Below, piece after piece: positions 8,431 through 18,361 of a stretch of DNA of 64,000 nt (position 1 is the stretch's first letter; the number at the start of each line of letters is the position of its first letter). The DNA is from Halobaculum gomorrense (GTDB lineage Archaea > Halobacteriota > Halobacteria > Halobacteriales > Haloferacaceae): NCBI RefSeq assembly GCF_900129775.1, contig NZ_FQWV01000001.1, positions 331,780 to 395,779 of the forward strand, given 5' to 3'. Below the pieces are notes generated by a model. It searched no databases. It was not told the DNA's origin and worked only from the letters and a program-made list of their open reading frames with translations. The position numbers and the translations under genes were made by a program.

Positions 8431-9531
8431 CTACCGCGCCCGCGAGGCGGCCGCCCCGCCGGGCGCGGAGTCGCCTCCCTTCGGCGCGGGATCCGGCTCC
8501 GCACACGCGTCCTCGATCACCAGCTTGACGCCGCCCTCGTAGTCGCCGTCGACGGTGGCGCTCCAGCCGTGGACGCGCGCGAGTGTCCGGACGTTCGGCA
8601 GCGCGATCCCCGCCTCGGCGTCCGGAACCGCGCCGCCGTACTCAAAGAACGACTCCGGGTCCAGCGCCGAGTGCTCGCGCCCGTCGTCGGCTACCGTCAG
8701 CCCGTCGTCGGTGAGCCGCACCGTCACCCGCGTCGCCTCGTTGTGGACGGCGAACCGGAACGCGCTCAACAGTAGCGAGCGGAGCCGGTCGTCCTCGTCG
8801 AGATAGACCAGTCCGTCGTCGACGCCGTCGGACAGCTGGACCGAGAGGAAGCGGTCGTCGAAGGCGTACAGCGTGCCGACGGCGAACGCCGCGACGCCGA
8901 CCGGCTCGAGGCTGAGGTCCAGCAGCGACGCGCTGGCGATCTCGACCACGTCGAACGCGACCGGGAGCGCCGTGACGCCGACCAGCGCCGCCAGCGGTCG
9001 CGTGTCGAAGTCGGCCTCCAGGAACTGTTCGAACAGCATGAAGAAGCCGACGGTGACGAGCGCGTACGACAGGCCGGTGACGACCCAGTGGGCCATCCCC
9101 TGCTGGATCGCGAGGTGGACGAACGGCGTCGCGACGCGTTCGGCCGTGAAGTACAGCTCGTGGACGGGGTTGGTGAGCTTGACCGCGACGATCGCGAGGT
9201 AGGTGCCGACCGCCGCGCGGCGGTACGCCGGAGTCCGGTGGAACGCCCGGCCAGTGTACGCCGAGGCGAAGTACAGCCACGCCCCGACCGTCGTGAGCCC
9301 GACGATCAGCCCAGCGAGATACAGCGCGTACTGGTACGCCGGCGGCGCGAGGAGGTACGCGAGCTGCGCGGCGGCCCACCCGCCGCTTGAGACCAACAGT
9401 CCGACGAGGCCGCGCCGGGTCTCGTCGTCGTCGATCACCACCGCCCGCCGAAGCGCCGCGCTGCAGCCGACGATCGCGACCGCGTACACGAGCACGTACG
9501 CGAGGAGTTCAGTTGTGCCTGTCCCGAGCAT
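8431..9531 (-). CDS. 7TM sensor protein with degenerate histidine-kinase-like ATPase domain
   Basis: 366 residues. Residues 5-225 hold about seven hydrophobic segments, the layout of the haloarchaeal 7TM histidine-kinase sensor region (HisKA_7TM type). The C-terminal part resembles a HATPase domain: FRFAVHNEATRVTV where the N box should be, VADDGRE as D/G1 box, and AGIALPNVRTLARVHGW as G2-like helix. A phospho-accepting HisKA helix with an H-E/D motif is not visible between the membrane part and the ATPase-like part, and the N-box Asn is not evident. It may therefore be a non-catalytic sensor or pseudokinase. No response regulator lies next to it. The ATG was chosen over an adjacent in-frame GTG. 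Confidence 0.75.
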   Translation of the reverse strand: MLGTGTTELLAYVLVYAVAIVGCSAALRRAVVIDDDETRRGLVGLLVSSGGWAAAQLAYLLAPPAYQYALYLAGLIVGLTTVGAWLYFASAYTGRAFHRTPAYRRAAVGTYLAIVAVKLTNPVHELYFTAERVATPFVHLAIQQGMAHWVVTGLSYALVTVGFFMLFEQFLEADFDTRPLAALVGVTALPVAFDVVEIASASLLDLSLEPVGVAAFAVGTLYAFDDRFLSVQLSDGVDDGLVYLDEDDRLRSLLLSAFRFAVHNEATRVTVRLTDDGLTVADDGREHSALDPESFFEYGGAVPDAEAGIALPNVRTLARVHGWSATVDGDYEGGVKLVIEDACAEPDPAPKGGDSAPGGAAASRAR

Positions 9532-9675
9532 CACCGTCTTTACTCGGTGTGGATTCTAAACGCATCCGTTCCAGCTATCCAGATTGATACTGGCGTGGGG
9601 CCGCCCGCTCGCGGGGCCGTCGGGGTCCGCCGTCGAATACCAAAGGATTACTCGGGAGCGACCGACGGGTCGGAT

Positions 9676-10848
9676 ATGACGCTCCGGAAGCCGCCGTTGC
9701 GCGCGGGTCACGCCGAGCGCGACGCGAAGTTCACCGAGTTCGGCGGCTGGGACATGCCCGTCGAGTTCGAGTCGATCCAGGCCGAGCACGCGGCGGTGCG
9801 CGAGGCCGCCGGCGTCTTCGACGTCTCCCACATGGGCGAGATCGAGGTCGCCGGCCCCGACGCGACTGCCCTCCTGAACCGGCTCACGACCAACGACGTG
9901 GCCGCGCTCTCGCCCGGAGACGCGCAGTACGCCGCGATTACCCGCGACGACGGCGTGATGCTCGACGACACCGTCGTCTACCGTCTCCCCGACGAGCAGC
10001 GATCGGTCGAAGCAGGGTCCAGCGAGGCGAGGTCCGAGGAGGCAGGGTCCGACGGCGGGCGATCGGAGACGGTGCCGGCGTACCTGTTCGTCCCGAACGC
10101 GGGCCACGACGCCGAGATGCACGAGCGGTGGGTCGACCACCGCGACGAGTGGGACCTAGACTGCGAGGTCCGCAACGTCACCGAGGACTGGGCGATGTTC
10201 GCGGTGCAGGGGCCCGAGGCGCCCGACCTCGTCGCCAGCGCTGTCGACGACGGCGGCCCCGACGTACGCGATCTCTCACGGTTCTCTGCGACGTTCGCAC
10301 CGTTCGCCGGCGCGGACTGTTGGGTCGCCCGAACCGGCTACACCGGGGAAGACGGCTTCGAACTGCTGTGTCCGTGGGACGACGCGGAGGCGGTGTGGGC
10401 GCTGTTCGCCGACGATGCGACGCCGTGCGGCCTCGGCGCGCGCGACACGCTGCGCATCGAGGAGGGCTTTCTCCTCTCGGGGCAGGACTTCCACCCCGAA
10501 GACGAGCCGCGGACGCCGTACGAGGCCGACATCGGCTTCGCGGTCGATATCCACACTGAGTTCGTCGGCCGCGATGCGCTCGCCGCGCAGGCAGAGTCGG
10601 GGATCGAGGAGACGTTCGTCGGCATCGAACTGCTCGACCGGGGGGTGCCGCGCCACGGCTACGACGTGACCGACGAGGACGGCCACGTCGTCGGGACGGT
10701 CACCTCGGGGACGATGAGCCCCTCGCTGGGCAAGCCGATCGCGCTCGGGTACCTCCCCGTCGACTTGACCGACCCGGGAACCGAGGTCAACGTGGTCGTC
10801 CGCGGGCGCGAGAAGCGCGGGAAGGTCGTCTCGGTCCCGTTCGAGTGA
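9676..10848 (+). CDS. gcvT: Glycine cleavage system T protein (aminomethyltransferase)
   Basis: 390 residues. It transfers the methylene group from the lipoyl-bound aminomethyl of GcvH to tetrahydrofolate (or its archaeal equivalent), releasing ammonia. Landmarks: KFTEFGGWDMPVEF, FDVSHMGEIEV, LNRLTTNDV, the folate-site region TGYTGEDGFELL, LGARDTLRIEEG, and YEADIGFAVD. A run around residues 112-133 (SVEAGSSEARSEEAGSDGG) is an acidic, imperfectly repeated insertion not usual in the family. It heads the gcv cluster on the plus strand, separated from gcvH by a GH3 gene. Start chosen at the ATG immediately before LRKPPL. Confidence 0.94.
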   Translation: MTLRKPPLRAGHAERDAKFTEFGGWDMPVEFESIQAEHAAVREAAGVFDVSHMGEIEVAGPDATALLNRLTTNDVAALSPGDAQYAAITRDDGVMLDDTVVYRLPDEQRSVEAGSSEARSEEAGSDGGRSETVPAYLFVPNAGHDAEMHERWVDHRDEWDLDCEVRNVTEDWAMFAVQGPEAPDLVASAVDDGGPDVRDLSRFSATFAPFAGADCWVARTGYTGEDGFELLCPWDDAEAVWALFADDATPCGLGARDTLRIEEGFLLSGQDFHPEDEPRTPYEADIGFAVDIHTEFVGRDALAAQAESGIEETFVGIELLDRGVPRHGYDVTDEDGHVVGTVTSGTMSPSLGKPIALGYLPVDLTDPGTEVNVVVRGREKRGKVVSVPFE

Positions 10849-10926
10849 GCGCATGCCCGCCTCTCGCGGCAGCCCGGACCGGCTCGCTTGGGCGGGGTAT
10901 TTTGCGCCGCTGAGAGACGTGGGTGT

Positions 10927-13185
10927 ATGAACGAACGCGCGCGGTCGGTCCTCAAGGAAGCGACGCTCGACGAGGCGGTCTCGCTGTGTCACGGCGCCGT
11001 CGACCCCGAGGGTGACGCCACCGGTTACATTTCCGGTATCGAGCGCCTCGGTGTCTCTCCGACCCGTTTTGTCGACGGGTCGCTCGGCGTTCGCGTCCCC
11101 GGCCAGGCGGCAACAGCGTTCCCCGCGCCGCTGGCGGTCGCGGCGACGTTCGACACCGAGATCGCGGCCGACGTGGGCGCGGCGATGGGCCGGGAGGCGG
11201 CCGCGCTCGGACAGGACGTGCTGCTCGCGCCGGGGACGAACATCGTCCGGGTGCCCCACGGCGGTCGCAACTTCGAGTACTACTCCGAGGACCCGGTCCA
11301 CGCCGGCGCGTTCGCCGCCGCGACGGTCGAGGGCATCCAGTCGGCAGGCGTCCTCGCGTGCGTGAAACACTACGTCGCCAACAACCAGGAGACCGAGCGG
11401 GCGGCCGTCAACGTCGATGTCGACGAACGAACGCTCCGGGAGGTGTATCTCCCGCCGTTTCGCGCGGCCGTCGACGCCGATGTCGCGGCCGTGATGTCGG
11501 CGTACAACGCGGTGGGCGGCACGCCGATGAGCGAACACCGGCGGCTCCTTCGCGAGGTGCTGAAGGGGGAGTGGGGGTTCGAGGGGTTCGTCGTCTCCGA
11601 CTGGTTCGGCACCGGCGACGCCGTCCGGACCGCCAACGGCGGCCTGGACATGGAGATGCCGGGCGTCCCGCTCTCGACGTTCGCGACGGAGATGGGGGCG
11701 CCCGAGGGGGGTGACGAGGAGGAGGCGTTCGGGGACGAGGCGGACGCCGGCGCGGATGACCACGGGGTGTCCGAGGAGTCCGCGGGGGGCGAGGGCGCGC
11801 CGCCCCACGGCGGCCTGCCGGACCCGCGGACCGTCGCGCGCTTCGCCGAGACGCTCGCGCCCGCCGTCCGCTCGGGCGAGGTGTCCCGCGACCGCGTCGA
11901 CGACATGGCGGGGCGGGTCGTCTCGCGGCTGGCGGCGTTCGACCGCCTCGACGGCGACCGCCCGGCGGGCGCCGTCGACACCCCCGACCACCGCGCGCTC
12001 GCCGAGCGGGTCGCCGTCCGCGGCACGGTGCTTTTGGAGAACGACGGCGTCCTCCCGCTCGCTGACGCCGCCGCCGTCGCGCTCGTCGGCCCGAACGTGG
12101 ACCGCGCGCTCGCAGGGGGCGGCGGCTCGTCCTCGGTTGAGGCGGCGGCCGAATCGACGCCCGTCGAGGGGCTGCGCGACCGCGCCGCGGGCGAGGTGAC
12201 GGTCGCCCCGGGCCACCCGCTGATAGCCGATCCCTCGATGATGGACGCTCCCGACGACGGAGACGGGTCGGTGACGGCGACCGGAGGCCCGCCCGGCGCG
12301 GTCGATCGCGCCGACGGGTCCCCCGACTCGACCCGCACGCTCGCGGCCGCGGTCGACGCGGCCGCGTCCGCGGACGTCGCGGTCGTGTTCGTCCGCGACC
12401 GTGCGACGGAGGCGTGGGACCGCCCGGACCTCTCGCTGCCGGGAGCGCAAGACGACCTCGTCACCGCCGTCGCCGACGCCGCCGAGCGGACGGTCGTCGT
12501 GATCAACTCCGCGGGGGCCGTGGAGACGCCGTGGCGCGAGGCGGTCGACGCGGTCGTCGAGAACTGGTACCCCGGACAGGCGCACGGCGCGGCGACCGCG
12601 GCGGTCCTGTACGGCGACTGCGACCCGGGCGGACGGCTCCCGGTGACAGTCGCGCCCGAGGAGGCGTACCCGAAGGCGGACCCGACGCGGTTCCCCGGCG
12701 AGGACGGCGTCGTCGAGTACGGCGAGGGCCGACTGGTGGGGTACCGCCACTTCGACGCGACCGACGCGGAGGCGACGTACCCGTTCGGTCACGGCCACTC
12801 GTACGCCGCCTTCGAGTACCGCGGCGCGACGCGGGTCGACGAGCGGACGGTCCGCGTGCGCGTCGCCAACACTGCCGACCGGGACGGCCGAGAGGTGGTG
12901 CAGGCGTACGTCCGGTACGCGCGCGACGCCGATGCGGACGGCGCGGATGCGAGCGCCGACGATGCCGACGCCGCCCGGTTCGCGGACGAGCCCCGCCGCG
13001 TGCTCGCGGGGTTCGCCTCGGTCCGCGTCCCGGCCGGGCAGACGGTCGCCGTCACCGTCGACCTGGCGGACCTGCCGTTCCACCGCTACGACGACGGGTG
13101 GACGGAGCGCTCGGGCCCGTTCGTCGTCGAGGTCGGCCGGTCGGCGACCGATATCCGGACCGCGGTCCGGTTCGAGCGAGAGTAG
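10927..13185 (+). CDS. Glycoside hydrolase family 3 protein (beta-glucosidase-like)
   Basis: 752 residues with the full GH3 layout: TIM barrel (residues about 1-300), alpha/beta sandwich, and a C-terminal fibronectin-III-like domain. The catalytic nucleophile is Asp225 in VVSDWFG, preceded by the expected CVKHYVANNQETER (Lys-His substrate motif) and MSAYNAVGG. There is an acidic Gly-rich insertion at about residues 255-300. No signal peptide, so hydrolysis is intracellular; beta-glucosides or beta-xylosides are typical substrates. Its place between gcvT and gcvH is unexpected, since it has no role in glycine cleavage; whether it is co-transcribed is unclear because 78 nt separate it from each neighbour. 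Confidence 0.9.
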   Translation: MNERARSVLKEATLDEAVSLCHGAVDPEGDATGYISGIERLGVSPTRFVDGSLGVRVPGQAATAFPAPLAVAATFDTEIAADVGAAMGREAAALGQDVLLAPGTNIVRVPHGGRNFEYYSEDPVHAGAFAAATVEGIQSAGVLACVKHYVANNQETERAAVNVDVDERTLREVYLPPFRAAVDADVAAVMSAYNAVGGTPMSEHRRLLREVLKGEWGFEGFVVSDWFGTGDAVRTANGGLDMEMPGVPLSTFATEMGAPEGGDEEEAFGDEADAGADDHGVSEESAGGEGAPPHGGLPDPRTVARFAETLAPAVRSGEVSRDRVDDMAGRVVSRLAAFDRLDGDRPAGAVDTPDHRALAERVAVRGTVLLENDGVLPLADAAAVALVGPNVDRALAGGGGSSSVEAAAESTPVEGLRDRAAGEVTVAPGHPLIADPSMMDAPDDGDGSVTATGGPPGAVDRADGSPDSTRTLAAAVDAAASADVAVVFVRDRATEAWDRPDLSLPGAQDDLVTAVADAAERTVVVINSAGAVETPWREAVDAVVENWYPGQAHGAATAAVLYGDCDPGGRLPVTVAPEEAYPKADPTRFPGEDGVVEYGEGRLVGYRHFDATDAEATYPFGHGHSYAAFEYRGATRVDERTVRVRVANTADRDGREVVQAYVRYARDADADGADASADDADAARFADEPRRVLAGFASVRVPAGQTVAVTVDLADLPFHRYDDGWTERSGPFVVEVGRSATDIRTAVRFERE

Positions 13186-13262
13186 TCCACCCAGTCCCAC
13201 CGGCGATCCCGCGGAGGTTCGGATACACCCAAGTACCCCCGCCCCGGCATCTCCGATAGACG

Positions 13263-13637
13263 ATGAGCTTCGACGTTCCCGACGACCTTCGCTACCGCGA
13301 GTCACACGAGTGGATCGACCCGGAGACCGGCCGCGTCGGCATCTCCGAGTTCGCCCAAGACGAACTCGGCGACGTGGTGTTCGTGGAGCTTCCGGGCGAG
13401 GGCGACGCCGTCGACGCCGGCGGCGAGTTCGGCGTCATCGAGTCGATAAAGGCTGTCTCGGACCTGTACGCGCCGGTCTCCGGCGAGGTGGTCGCCGTCA
13501 ACGAGGCGCTGTTCGACGCGCCCGAACTCGTCAACGACGCCCCCTTCGGCGACGGCTGGATGCTCGAACTCGACTTCGAGGAGGGCGACCTCGACGACCT
13601 CCTCTCGGCCGACGAGTACGCCGACCAGATCGCGTAA
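13263..13637 (+). CDS. gcvH: Glycine cleavage system H protein
   Basis: 124 residues, normal length. It carries the lipoyl arm that shuttles the aminomethyl group between the P, T and L proteins. The lipoylation site is Lys63 in ESIKAVSD. The surrounding lipoyl fold is complete: [43 protein letters not shown], and GDGWMLELD. The acidic tail is typical of haloarchaea. Same strand as gcvT, gcvPA and gcvPB. No L protein (dihydrolipoamide dehydrogenase) lies in the window. Confidence 0.96.
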   Translation: MSFDVPDDLRYRESHEWIDPETGRVGISEFAQDELGDVVFVELPGEGDAVDAGGEFGVIESIKAVSDLYAPVSGEVVAVNEALFDAPELVNDAPFGDGWMLELDFEEGDLDDLLSADEYADQIA

Positions 13638-13765
13638 CGGTCGGCCCCTGCGATCGTCCAGATCCCACGCCGGGACGCCCGTCGGGCCTCGGTCGACCGC
13701 CGGTCGCTACAATCGCCGTTTTCGCCTCCGGACGCTTCTTGCCGTTCCTCCCCGTACCGGCGGTC

Positions 13766-14785
13766 ATGTCACTCGACCGCCGCTCGTTCCTCGCGACGAC
13801 GGCAACGCTCGCTGCGACGGCCGCCGGCGGGTGTACTGGCTGTGCGGCCTCCCCGACCGCCTCCCTCCGACTGACCGCCGAGGACGATGCCGGCCTCGCG
13901 CGGGAAGCCCTCACGGTCTTCGGCGACGGCGGCGACGGCGGCGACGGCGGCGAGGCCGACCCGAACCCCCGCGGCGGCCTCGCGGTCCGGGTCGTCGAGG
14001 CGGGGCCCGTGACGACTGAGGACACCGACGTGCCCCTCCCGACCGGTCGGCCGGTCGTCGTGAACGACGGCGTCTACCGCTTCGCCGCGGAGCCGGTCGA
14101 CTCCCGAGAGCTGCGGTCGTTCTCCGTGACGATCAATCCGCTCCGCGTCGACGAGGGCGCGGAAACCCCCGGTCCGGGCGACCGGATCCGGTTCGAGGAG
14201 CTCCCGGCGGTGGACAGGAGGAAGTTCCGCGAGCTGGGGTTCGTCGACGAGCGCCCGTTCGGGATCGGCACGAGCCTCTCGTACCGACCGGAGGCCGTCG
14301 AGGAGTCGGTGCTCGTTCCGGAGCCGGAGTACTCGGTGATCGTCTGGCCGGACGGCCCGGCCCGGTTCGAGGTCGACGGCGGCGGCTCGTACACGGTCTA
14401 CACCTACGAGCTGACGGCCGATCGCGTCACCTCAGCGACGGCGTTCGGCGCGGACGTGCGCGAGCGGTTCGGCTTCTCGCTGGCGGTGCTGCCGCGCGAG
14501 GAGCGGGAGATCCTCGACGCCGCGATCGATCCCGAGACCCCCGCACCCGACGGCGACGACTACTCGGGGTACCACGTCGCGAGCGACCAGGAACCCAGCG
14601 ACGCGCTCCGGTCGCTCGTGAACCGGTTCCGCGAGCGCGAGCCCGTCGTCTTCGAGTGGGAGCGCCGGCCCGAGCCGTGGCGCGCCAGCGGCGAGTACGT
14701 CGTCCGCTACGACGGCGCGGTGTACTGGGCGTCGCTGTGGGTCGAAGAGTCGGCGTTCACGGAGACGCCGACGCCGGGCGCGTAG
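13766..14785 (+). CDS. Tat-exported lipoprotein, function unknown
   Basis: 339 residues. The N-terminus MSLDRRSFLATTATLAATAAGGCTGC has a twin-arginine motif (RRSFL) and a lipobox-like end (AAGGC), so it is expected to be exported folded and anchored by lipid at the outer face of the membrane. The Gly/Asp run GDGGDGGDGG near residue 55 comes from a short triplet-type repeat. The mature part is beta-rich with no domain I can name. It sits between gcvH and gcvPA, with about 130 nt on the gcvH side, and has no evident relation to glycine cleavage. Confidence 0.8.
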   Translation: MSLDRRSFLATTATLAATAAGGCTGCAASPTASLRLTAEDDAGLAREALTVFGDGGDGGDGGEADPNPRGGLAVRVVEAGPVTTEDTDVPLPTGRPVVVNDGVYRFAAEPVDSRELRSFSVTINPLRVDEGAETPGPGDRIRFEELPAVDRRKFRELGFVDERPFGIGTSLSYRPEAVEESVLVPEPEYSVIVWPDGPARFEVDGGGSYTVYTYELTADRVTSATAFGADVRERFGFSLAVLPREEREILDAAIDPETPAPDGDDYSGYHVASDQEPSDALRSLVNRFREREPVVFEWERRPEPWRASGEYVVRYDGAVYWASLWVEESAFTETPTPGA

Positions 14786-14880
14786 CCGTCCCGTCGGAGC
14801 GGCCGACGGCGGAGCGGACGACCGCGGAGTGATTTGAGGCGCGAGAGGAGGTCAAGCGATGGCGCCGCGGCGACGCGCCG

Positions 14881-15078
14881 TCAGCTCCACCGCGCGAGCA
14901 GGAACCGCTCGGCCGCCTCGCGGCCGTGCTCGTCCACCCAGTCTTCGGCGTCGGCCTCCGGACAGTCTCGGGCCTCCATGAGGCCGTGCACGAGGTCGGC
15001 GTACGGTCGCGGCGACACCGACGCCTCGTCGTCCACGTCGAGCGGGTCCGTCTTCGGGGGATCGACCGGATCGGTCAC
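14881..15078 (-). CDS. Small acidic protein, unknown
   Basis: 65 residues from the GTG chosen, or 110 residues if an upstream ATG at 15213 is used. The conserved-looking part is YADLVHGLMEARDCPEADAEDWVDEHGREAAERFLLARW, a helical acidic stretch with normal haloarchaeal composition. The extra N-terminal residues of the longer version are Arg/Pro/Gly-rich and look like non-coding translation, which is why I prefer the GTG. It lies antisense to the gcv genes in the gap before gcvPA. I cannot name its function. Confidence 0.5.
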   Translation of the reverse strand: MTDPVDPPKTDPLDVDDEASVSPRPYADLVHGLMEARDCPEADAEDWVDEHGREAAERFLLARWS

Positions 15079-15277
15079 GCCACCGCTTGGCGGCGCCGAC
15101 GGATAGCGCTCTCGACCGGGGCGTCCGCCGCTCGCGCCCGGCCCGCGCGCAGCCGGCTTCCGGCCGCACCGCCCGGGAACGAACGACTCTTGGTGGGCGC
15201 GCCGTAGGCACATCTATGGACAGAGGTGGACACGCGGCGGCGGCGAACCCACACGGACGTGTCGGGGTGGCGGCCCG

Positions 15278-16618
15278 ATGAGCGGACGGTCCGCGGGCGC
15301 GAGCGGGTCGCCGTTCGCCCCCCACACCGCCGACGAGACGGCGGCGATGCTCGACGCGCTCGGGGTCGACGACGAGGCCGACCTGTTCGACATTCCCGAC
15401 GAGGTCGCCTTCGACGGCGCGTTCGGCATCCCGCAGCGCGACGAGCGAACGGTCCGGGCTGATCTCCGGGAGACGTTCGCGCGCAACGACGACCTCACCG
15501 AGTTCCTCGGGCGGGGGCACTACTCCCACTACGTCCCCGCGGTCGTCGACGACCTCTCGGCGCGCTCGGAGTTCCTCACCAGCTACACGCAGTACCAGCC
15601 GGAGATCACCCAGGGATTCCTCCAGGCGCTGTTCGAGTACCAGTCGATCCTCGTCGAGCTGACGGGCCTGCCGATCGCCAACTGCTCGATGTACGACGCC
15701 GCGACGGCGCTGGCGGAGGCGGCACTGCTTTCGGACCGACTCCGCTCGACCTCCGGGTCGACCGTCCTCGTCCCCGAGGGCCTGCGCGACGGCAAGCGCG
15801 GCACCCTCGACAGCTACGTCGACGGATCGGACCTGACCGTCGAGACGTACCCCTACGTCGACAACACGGCCGACCTCGACGCGATCGCGGACGCGGTCGG
15901 CGAGGACACCGCGTTCGTGTACGCCGAGACGCCGACCGTGACGGGGGCCATCGAGCCGGCGCTTGCGGCGATCGGCGACCTCGCCGAGGACGACGACGCG
16001 CTGTTTTGCGTCGGCTCCGACCCGGTCGCGCTGTCGCTGCTCGAGGAGCCGGCGTCGGTCGGCGCCGACGTGGTCGTCGGCGAGGCGGGGGCGCTGGGGC
16101 TGCCCGCCAGCTACGGGATGGGGCTCGGCCTGTTCGCCTGCACGGAGGAGCACCTCCGGCAGGTGCCCGGACGCCTCGTCGGGAAAAGCGAGGACGCCGA
16201 CGACCGGCGGGCGTTCACGCTGACGCTGCAGACGCGCGAGCAGCACATCCGCAAGGAGCGCGCCACCTCGAACATCTGCACGAACCAGGCGTGGGTGGCG
16301 CTGCGGGCGGCGATGCACGCGGCGTACCTCGGTCCCGAGGGACTGGTCGATCTGGCCGAGGACTGCGTCCGCGACGCCGCCTCAGTGGCCGCCTCCCTCG
16401 ACGCGCTCGACGGCGTGACCGCGCCGCTGGACGACCGCCACCACTTCCGGGAGTTCACCGTCGGCGTCGACGACGCCCCCGGCGTCGCCGAGGGACTGGC
16501 CGAGCGCGGCTTCGCCGTCCACACGCTCGACGACGAGACGCTGCAGGTGTGCGTGACCGACCTGAACGTCGAGGCGGCCGACGACCTGGTCGCCGCGTTC
16601 GCGGAGGTGACAAACTGA
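15278..16618 (+). CDS. gcvPA: Glycine dehydrogenase (decarboxylating) subunit 1
   Basis: 446 residues. This is the N-terminal half of the split P protein, which decarboxylates glycine together with subunit 2. The family-specific segments [54 protein letters not shown] and [13 protein letters not shown] are all present. It lacks the PLP lysine, as expected, since that lies in gcvPB. Its stop overlaps the gcvPB start by one base (TGATG), implying translational coupling and equal synthesis of the two subunits. Confidence 0.95.
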   Translation: MSGRSAGASGSPFAPHTADETAAMLDALGVDDEADLFDIPDEVAFDGAFGIPQRDERTVRADLRETFARNDDLTEFLGRGHYSHYVPAVVDDLSARSEFLTSYTQYQPEITQGFLQALFEYQSILVELTGLPIANCSMYDAATALAEAALLSDRLRSTSGSTVLVPEGLRDGKRGTLDSYVDGSDLTVETYPYVDNTADLDAIADAVGEDTAFVYAETPTVTGAIEPALAAIGDLAEDDDALFCVGSDPVALSLLEEPASVGADVVVGEAGALGLPASYGMGLGLFACTEEHLRQVPGRLVGKSEDADDRRAFTLTLQTREQHIRKERATSNICTNQAWVALRAAMHAAYLGPEGLVDLAEDCVRDAASVAASLDALDGVTAPLDDRHHFREFTVGVDDAPGVAEGLAERGFAVHTLDDETLQVCVTDLNVEAADDLVAAFAEVTN

Positions 16619-18168
16619 TGAACTACGACCAGGCCCGCTACGGCGACGACACGCGAAACGAGCCGCTGCTGTCGGAGAAGGACTCCACGACCGTCGACCC
16701 CGGCGCGGGCTCGGCGCTCCCCGACGACCTGACGCGCGACTCGCTGGAGTTGCCGGGGCTGTCCGAGCCCGAACTGGCGCGCCACTACACCCGCCTGTCG
16801 CAGATGAACTGGAGCGTCGAGGCGGGGCCGTACCCGCTGGGGTCGTGCACGATGAAGTACAATCCTTCGTTCGCGGACGCGGTCGCCGCCGACCCCAACG
16901 CGGCGGTTCACCCCGACCGCGACCCCGAGACCGTACAGGGGAACCTCGAACTCCTCCACGGGCTCCAGGAGTACCTCGCGACAATCGGCGGGATGGACGC
17001 CGTCACGCTCCAGCCGCCCGCGGGCGCTGCCGGCGAGTTCACCGGCATCGCCGTCGCGAAGGCGTACCACGAGCACCACGGCACCGACAAGTCCGAGGTG
17101 ATCATCCCGGCGTCGGCCCACGGCACCAACTTCGCCACCGCGGCGATGGCCGGCTACGACGTGGTCGAACTCCCCTCCGGCGAGGACGGCCGCGTCGACG
17201 TGGCGGCCCTGGAGGCGGCCGTTTCCGAGGACACCGCCGCGCTGATGCTCACCAACCCCAACACGGTGGGGCTGTTCGAGCGCAACATCACCGAGATCGC
17301 CGAGGTCGTCCACGACGCCGGCGGCCTGCTGTACTACGACGGCGCGAACCTCAACGCCCTGCTGGGCCGCGCCCGTCCCGGCGACATGGGGTTCGACATC
17401 ATGCACTACAACGTCCACAAGACGTTCGCCACGCCCCACGGCGGCGGCGGTCCCGGCGCGGGACCGGTCGGCGTCGTCGAGGAGCTGGCGCCGTTCCTTC
17501 CCCGGCCAAGGGTGCGCGAGGTCAACGCGGCGTCCGGCGGCGACGCCGACGGGGCCGACGCGTCCACCGCCGCCGACGGCGGCGCGCTGGCGGGCCACGA
17601 CCACGGCACCGCGGACGAGGCGGGCGGCGCCGCGTACGAGCTGTTCGATCCCGAGCAGTCCATCGGCAAGGTGCACGGCTTCTCGGGCAACTGGCTCGTG
17701 TTGATCCGGGCGTACGCGTACATCCGTCGGCTGGGCGACGAGGGGCTGCTCGACGCCTCCGCGAAGGCGACGCTGAACGCGAACTATCTCGCGAGCCTGC
17801 TCGACCTGGAGGTGCCGTACGGCCCGTTCCACCACGAGTTCGCCGCGACCGCGGGCGAGCGCGACGCCGCCGACGTGGCGAAGGGGATGCTCGACTACGG
17901 CGTCCACCCGCCGACGACGAAGTGGCCCGAGATGGTGCCCGAGGCGATGCTGACCGAGCCGACGGAGGTGGAAAACAAGCGCTCGCTGGAGGATCTGGCG
18001 AACGCGTTCAACGAGGCGTTCGCCGACACCGATGAGGAGCTGCACGCGGCGCCGTCGAAGACCGCCTCACGCCGGGTCGATCAGACCTCCGCCGCACGGA
18101 ACCCCCGGCTGTCGTGGCACGCGCTGGAGGCGGCGCGCGGCGCCTCGGAGAACGCAAGCGGGGAGTGA
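16618..18168 (+). CDS. gcvPB: Glycine dehydrogenase (decarboxylating) subunit 2
   Basis: 516 residues. It is the PLP-binding half of the glycine decarboxylase P protein. The Schiff-base lysine is Lys268 in HYNVHKTFATPHGGGGPG; other landmarks are GPYPLGSCTMKYNP, LQPPAGAAGEFTG, LMLTNPNTVGLFE, YYDGANLNALLG, and VHPPTTKWPEMVPEAML. An acidic, Ala/Gly/Asp-rich insertion of about 40 residues follows REVNA (roughly residues 303-343), not usual in the family and probably a surface loop suited to high salt. Start overlaps the gcvPA stop. Confidence 0.95.
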   Translation: MNYDQARYGDDTRNEPLLSEKDSTTVDPGAGSALPDDLTRDSLELPGLSEPELARHYTRLSQMNWSVEAGPYPLGSCTMKYNPSFADAVAADPNAAVHPDRDPETVQGNLELLHGLQEYLATIGGMDAVTLQPPAGAAGEFTGIAVAKAYHEHHGTDKSEVIIPASAHGTNFATAAMAGYDVVELPSGEDGRVDVAALEAAVSEDTAALMLTNPNTVGLFERNITEIAEVVHDAGGLLYYDGANLNALLGRARPGDMGFDIMHYNVHKTFATPHGGGGPGAGPVGVVEELAPFLPRPRVREVNAASGGDADGADASTAADGGALAGHDHGTADEAGGAAYELFDPEQSIGKVHGFSGNWLVLIRAYAYIRRLGDEGLLDASAKATLNANYLASLLDLEVPYGPFHHEFAATAGERDAADVAKGMLDYGVHPPTTKWPEMVPEAMLTEPTEVENKRSLEDLANAFNEAFADTDEELHAAPSKTASRRVDQTSAARNPRLSWHALEAARGASENASGE

Positions 18169-18361
18169 GACGACCCGCGGACGAGAGCGAGGACGGGTAC
18201 CGACCGCATCGCTCCCTCCCTCGGGTCCCGGACTCGGACGCGCCGCTCGACGTGGCGGGCCGTCCGCGACCACCGGTCGCGACGCTCGGAAGCGAAGCGG
18301 TGTGTCGCGTCAAAATCGAAGTGACCGGTCGTCGTCGCCGCCGCGGCGACGCGGAATCGGC

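Noticed and set aside
9535-9675. Glycine riboswitch before gcvT
   Set aside because: The stretch is too short and lacks tandem aptamer structure; glycine riboswitches are not expected in haloarchaea. A plain TATA-like patch suffices.
10276-13305. 1009-residue open frame on the minus strand opposite gcvT and the GH3 gene
   Set aside because: It is antisense to two well-supported genes, is rich in Arg/Gly/Val repeats typical of G+C-rich shadow frames and contains no recognisable domain.
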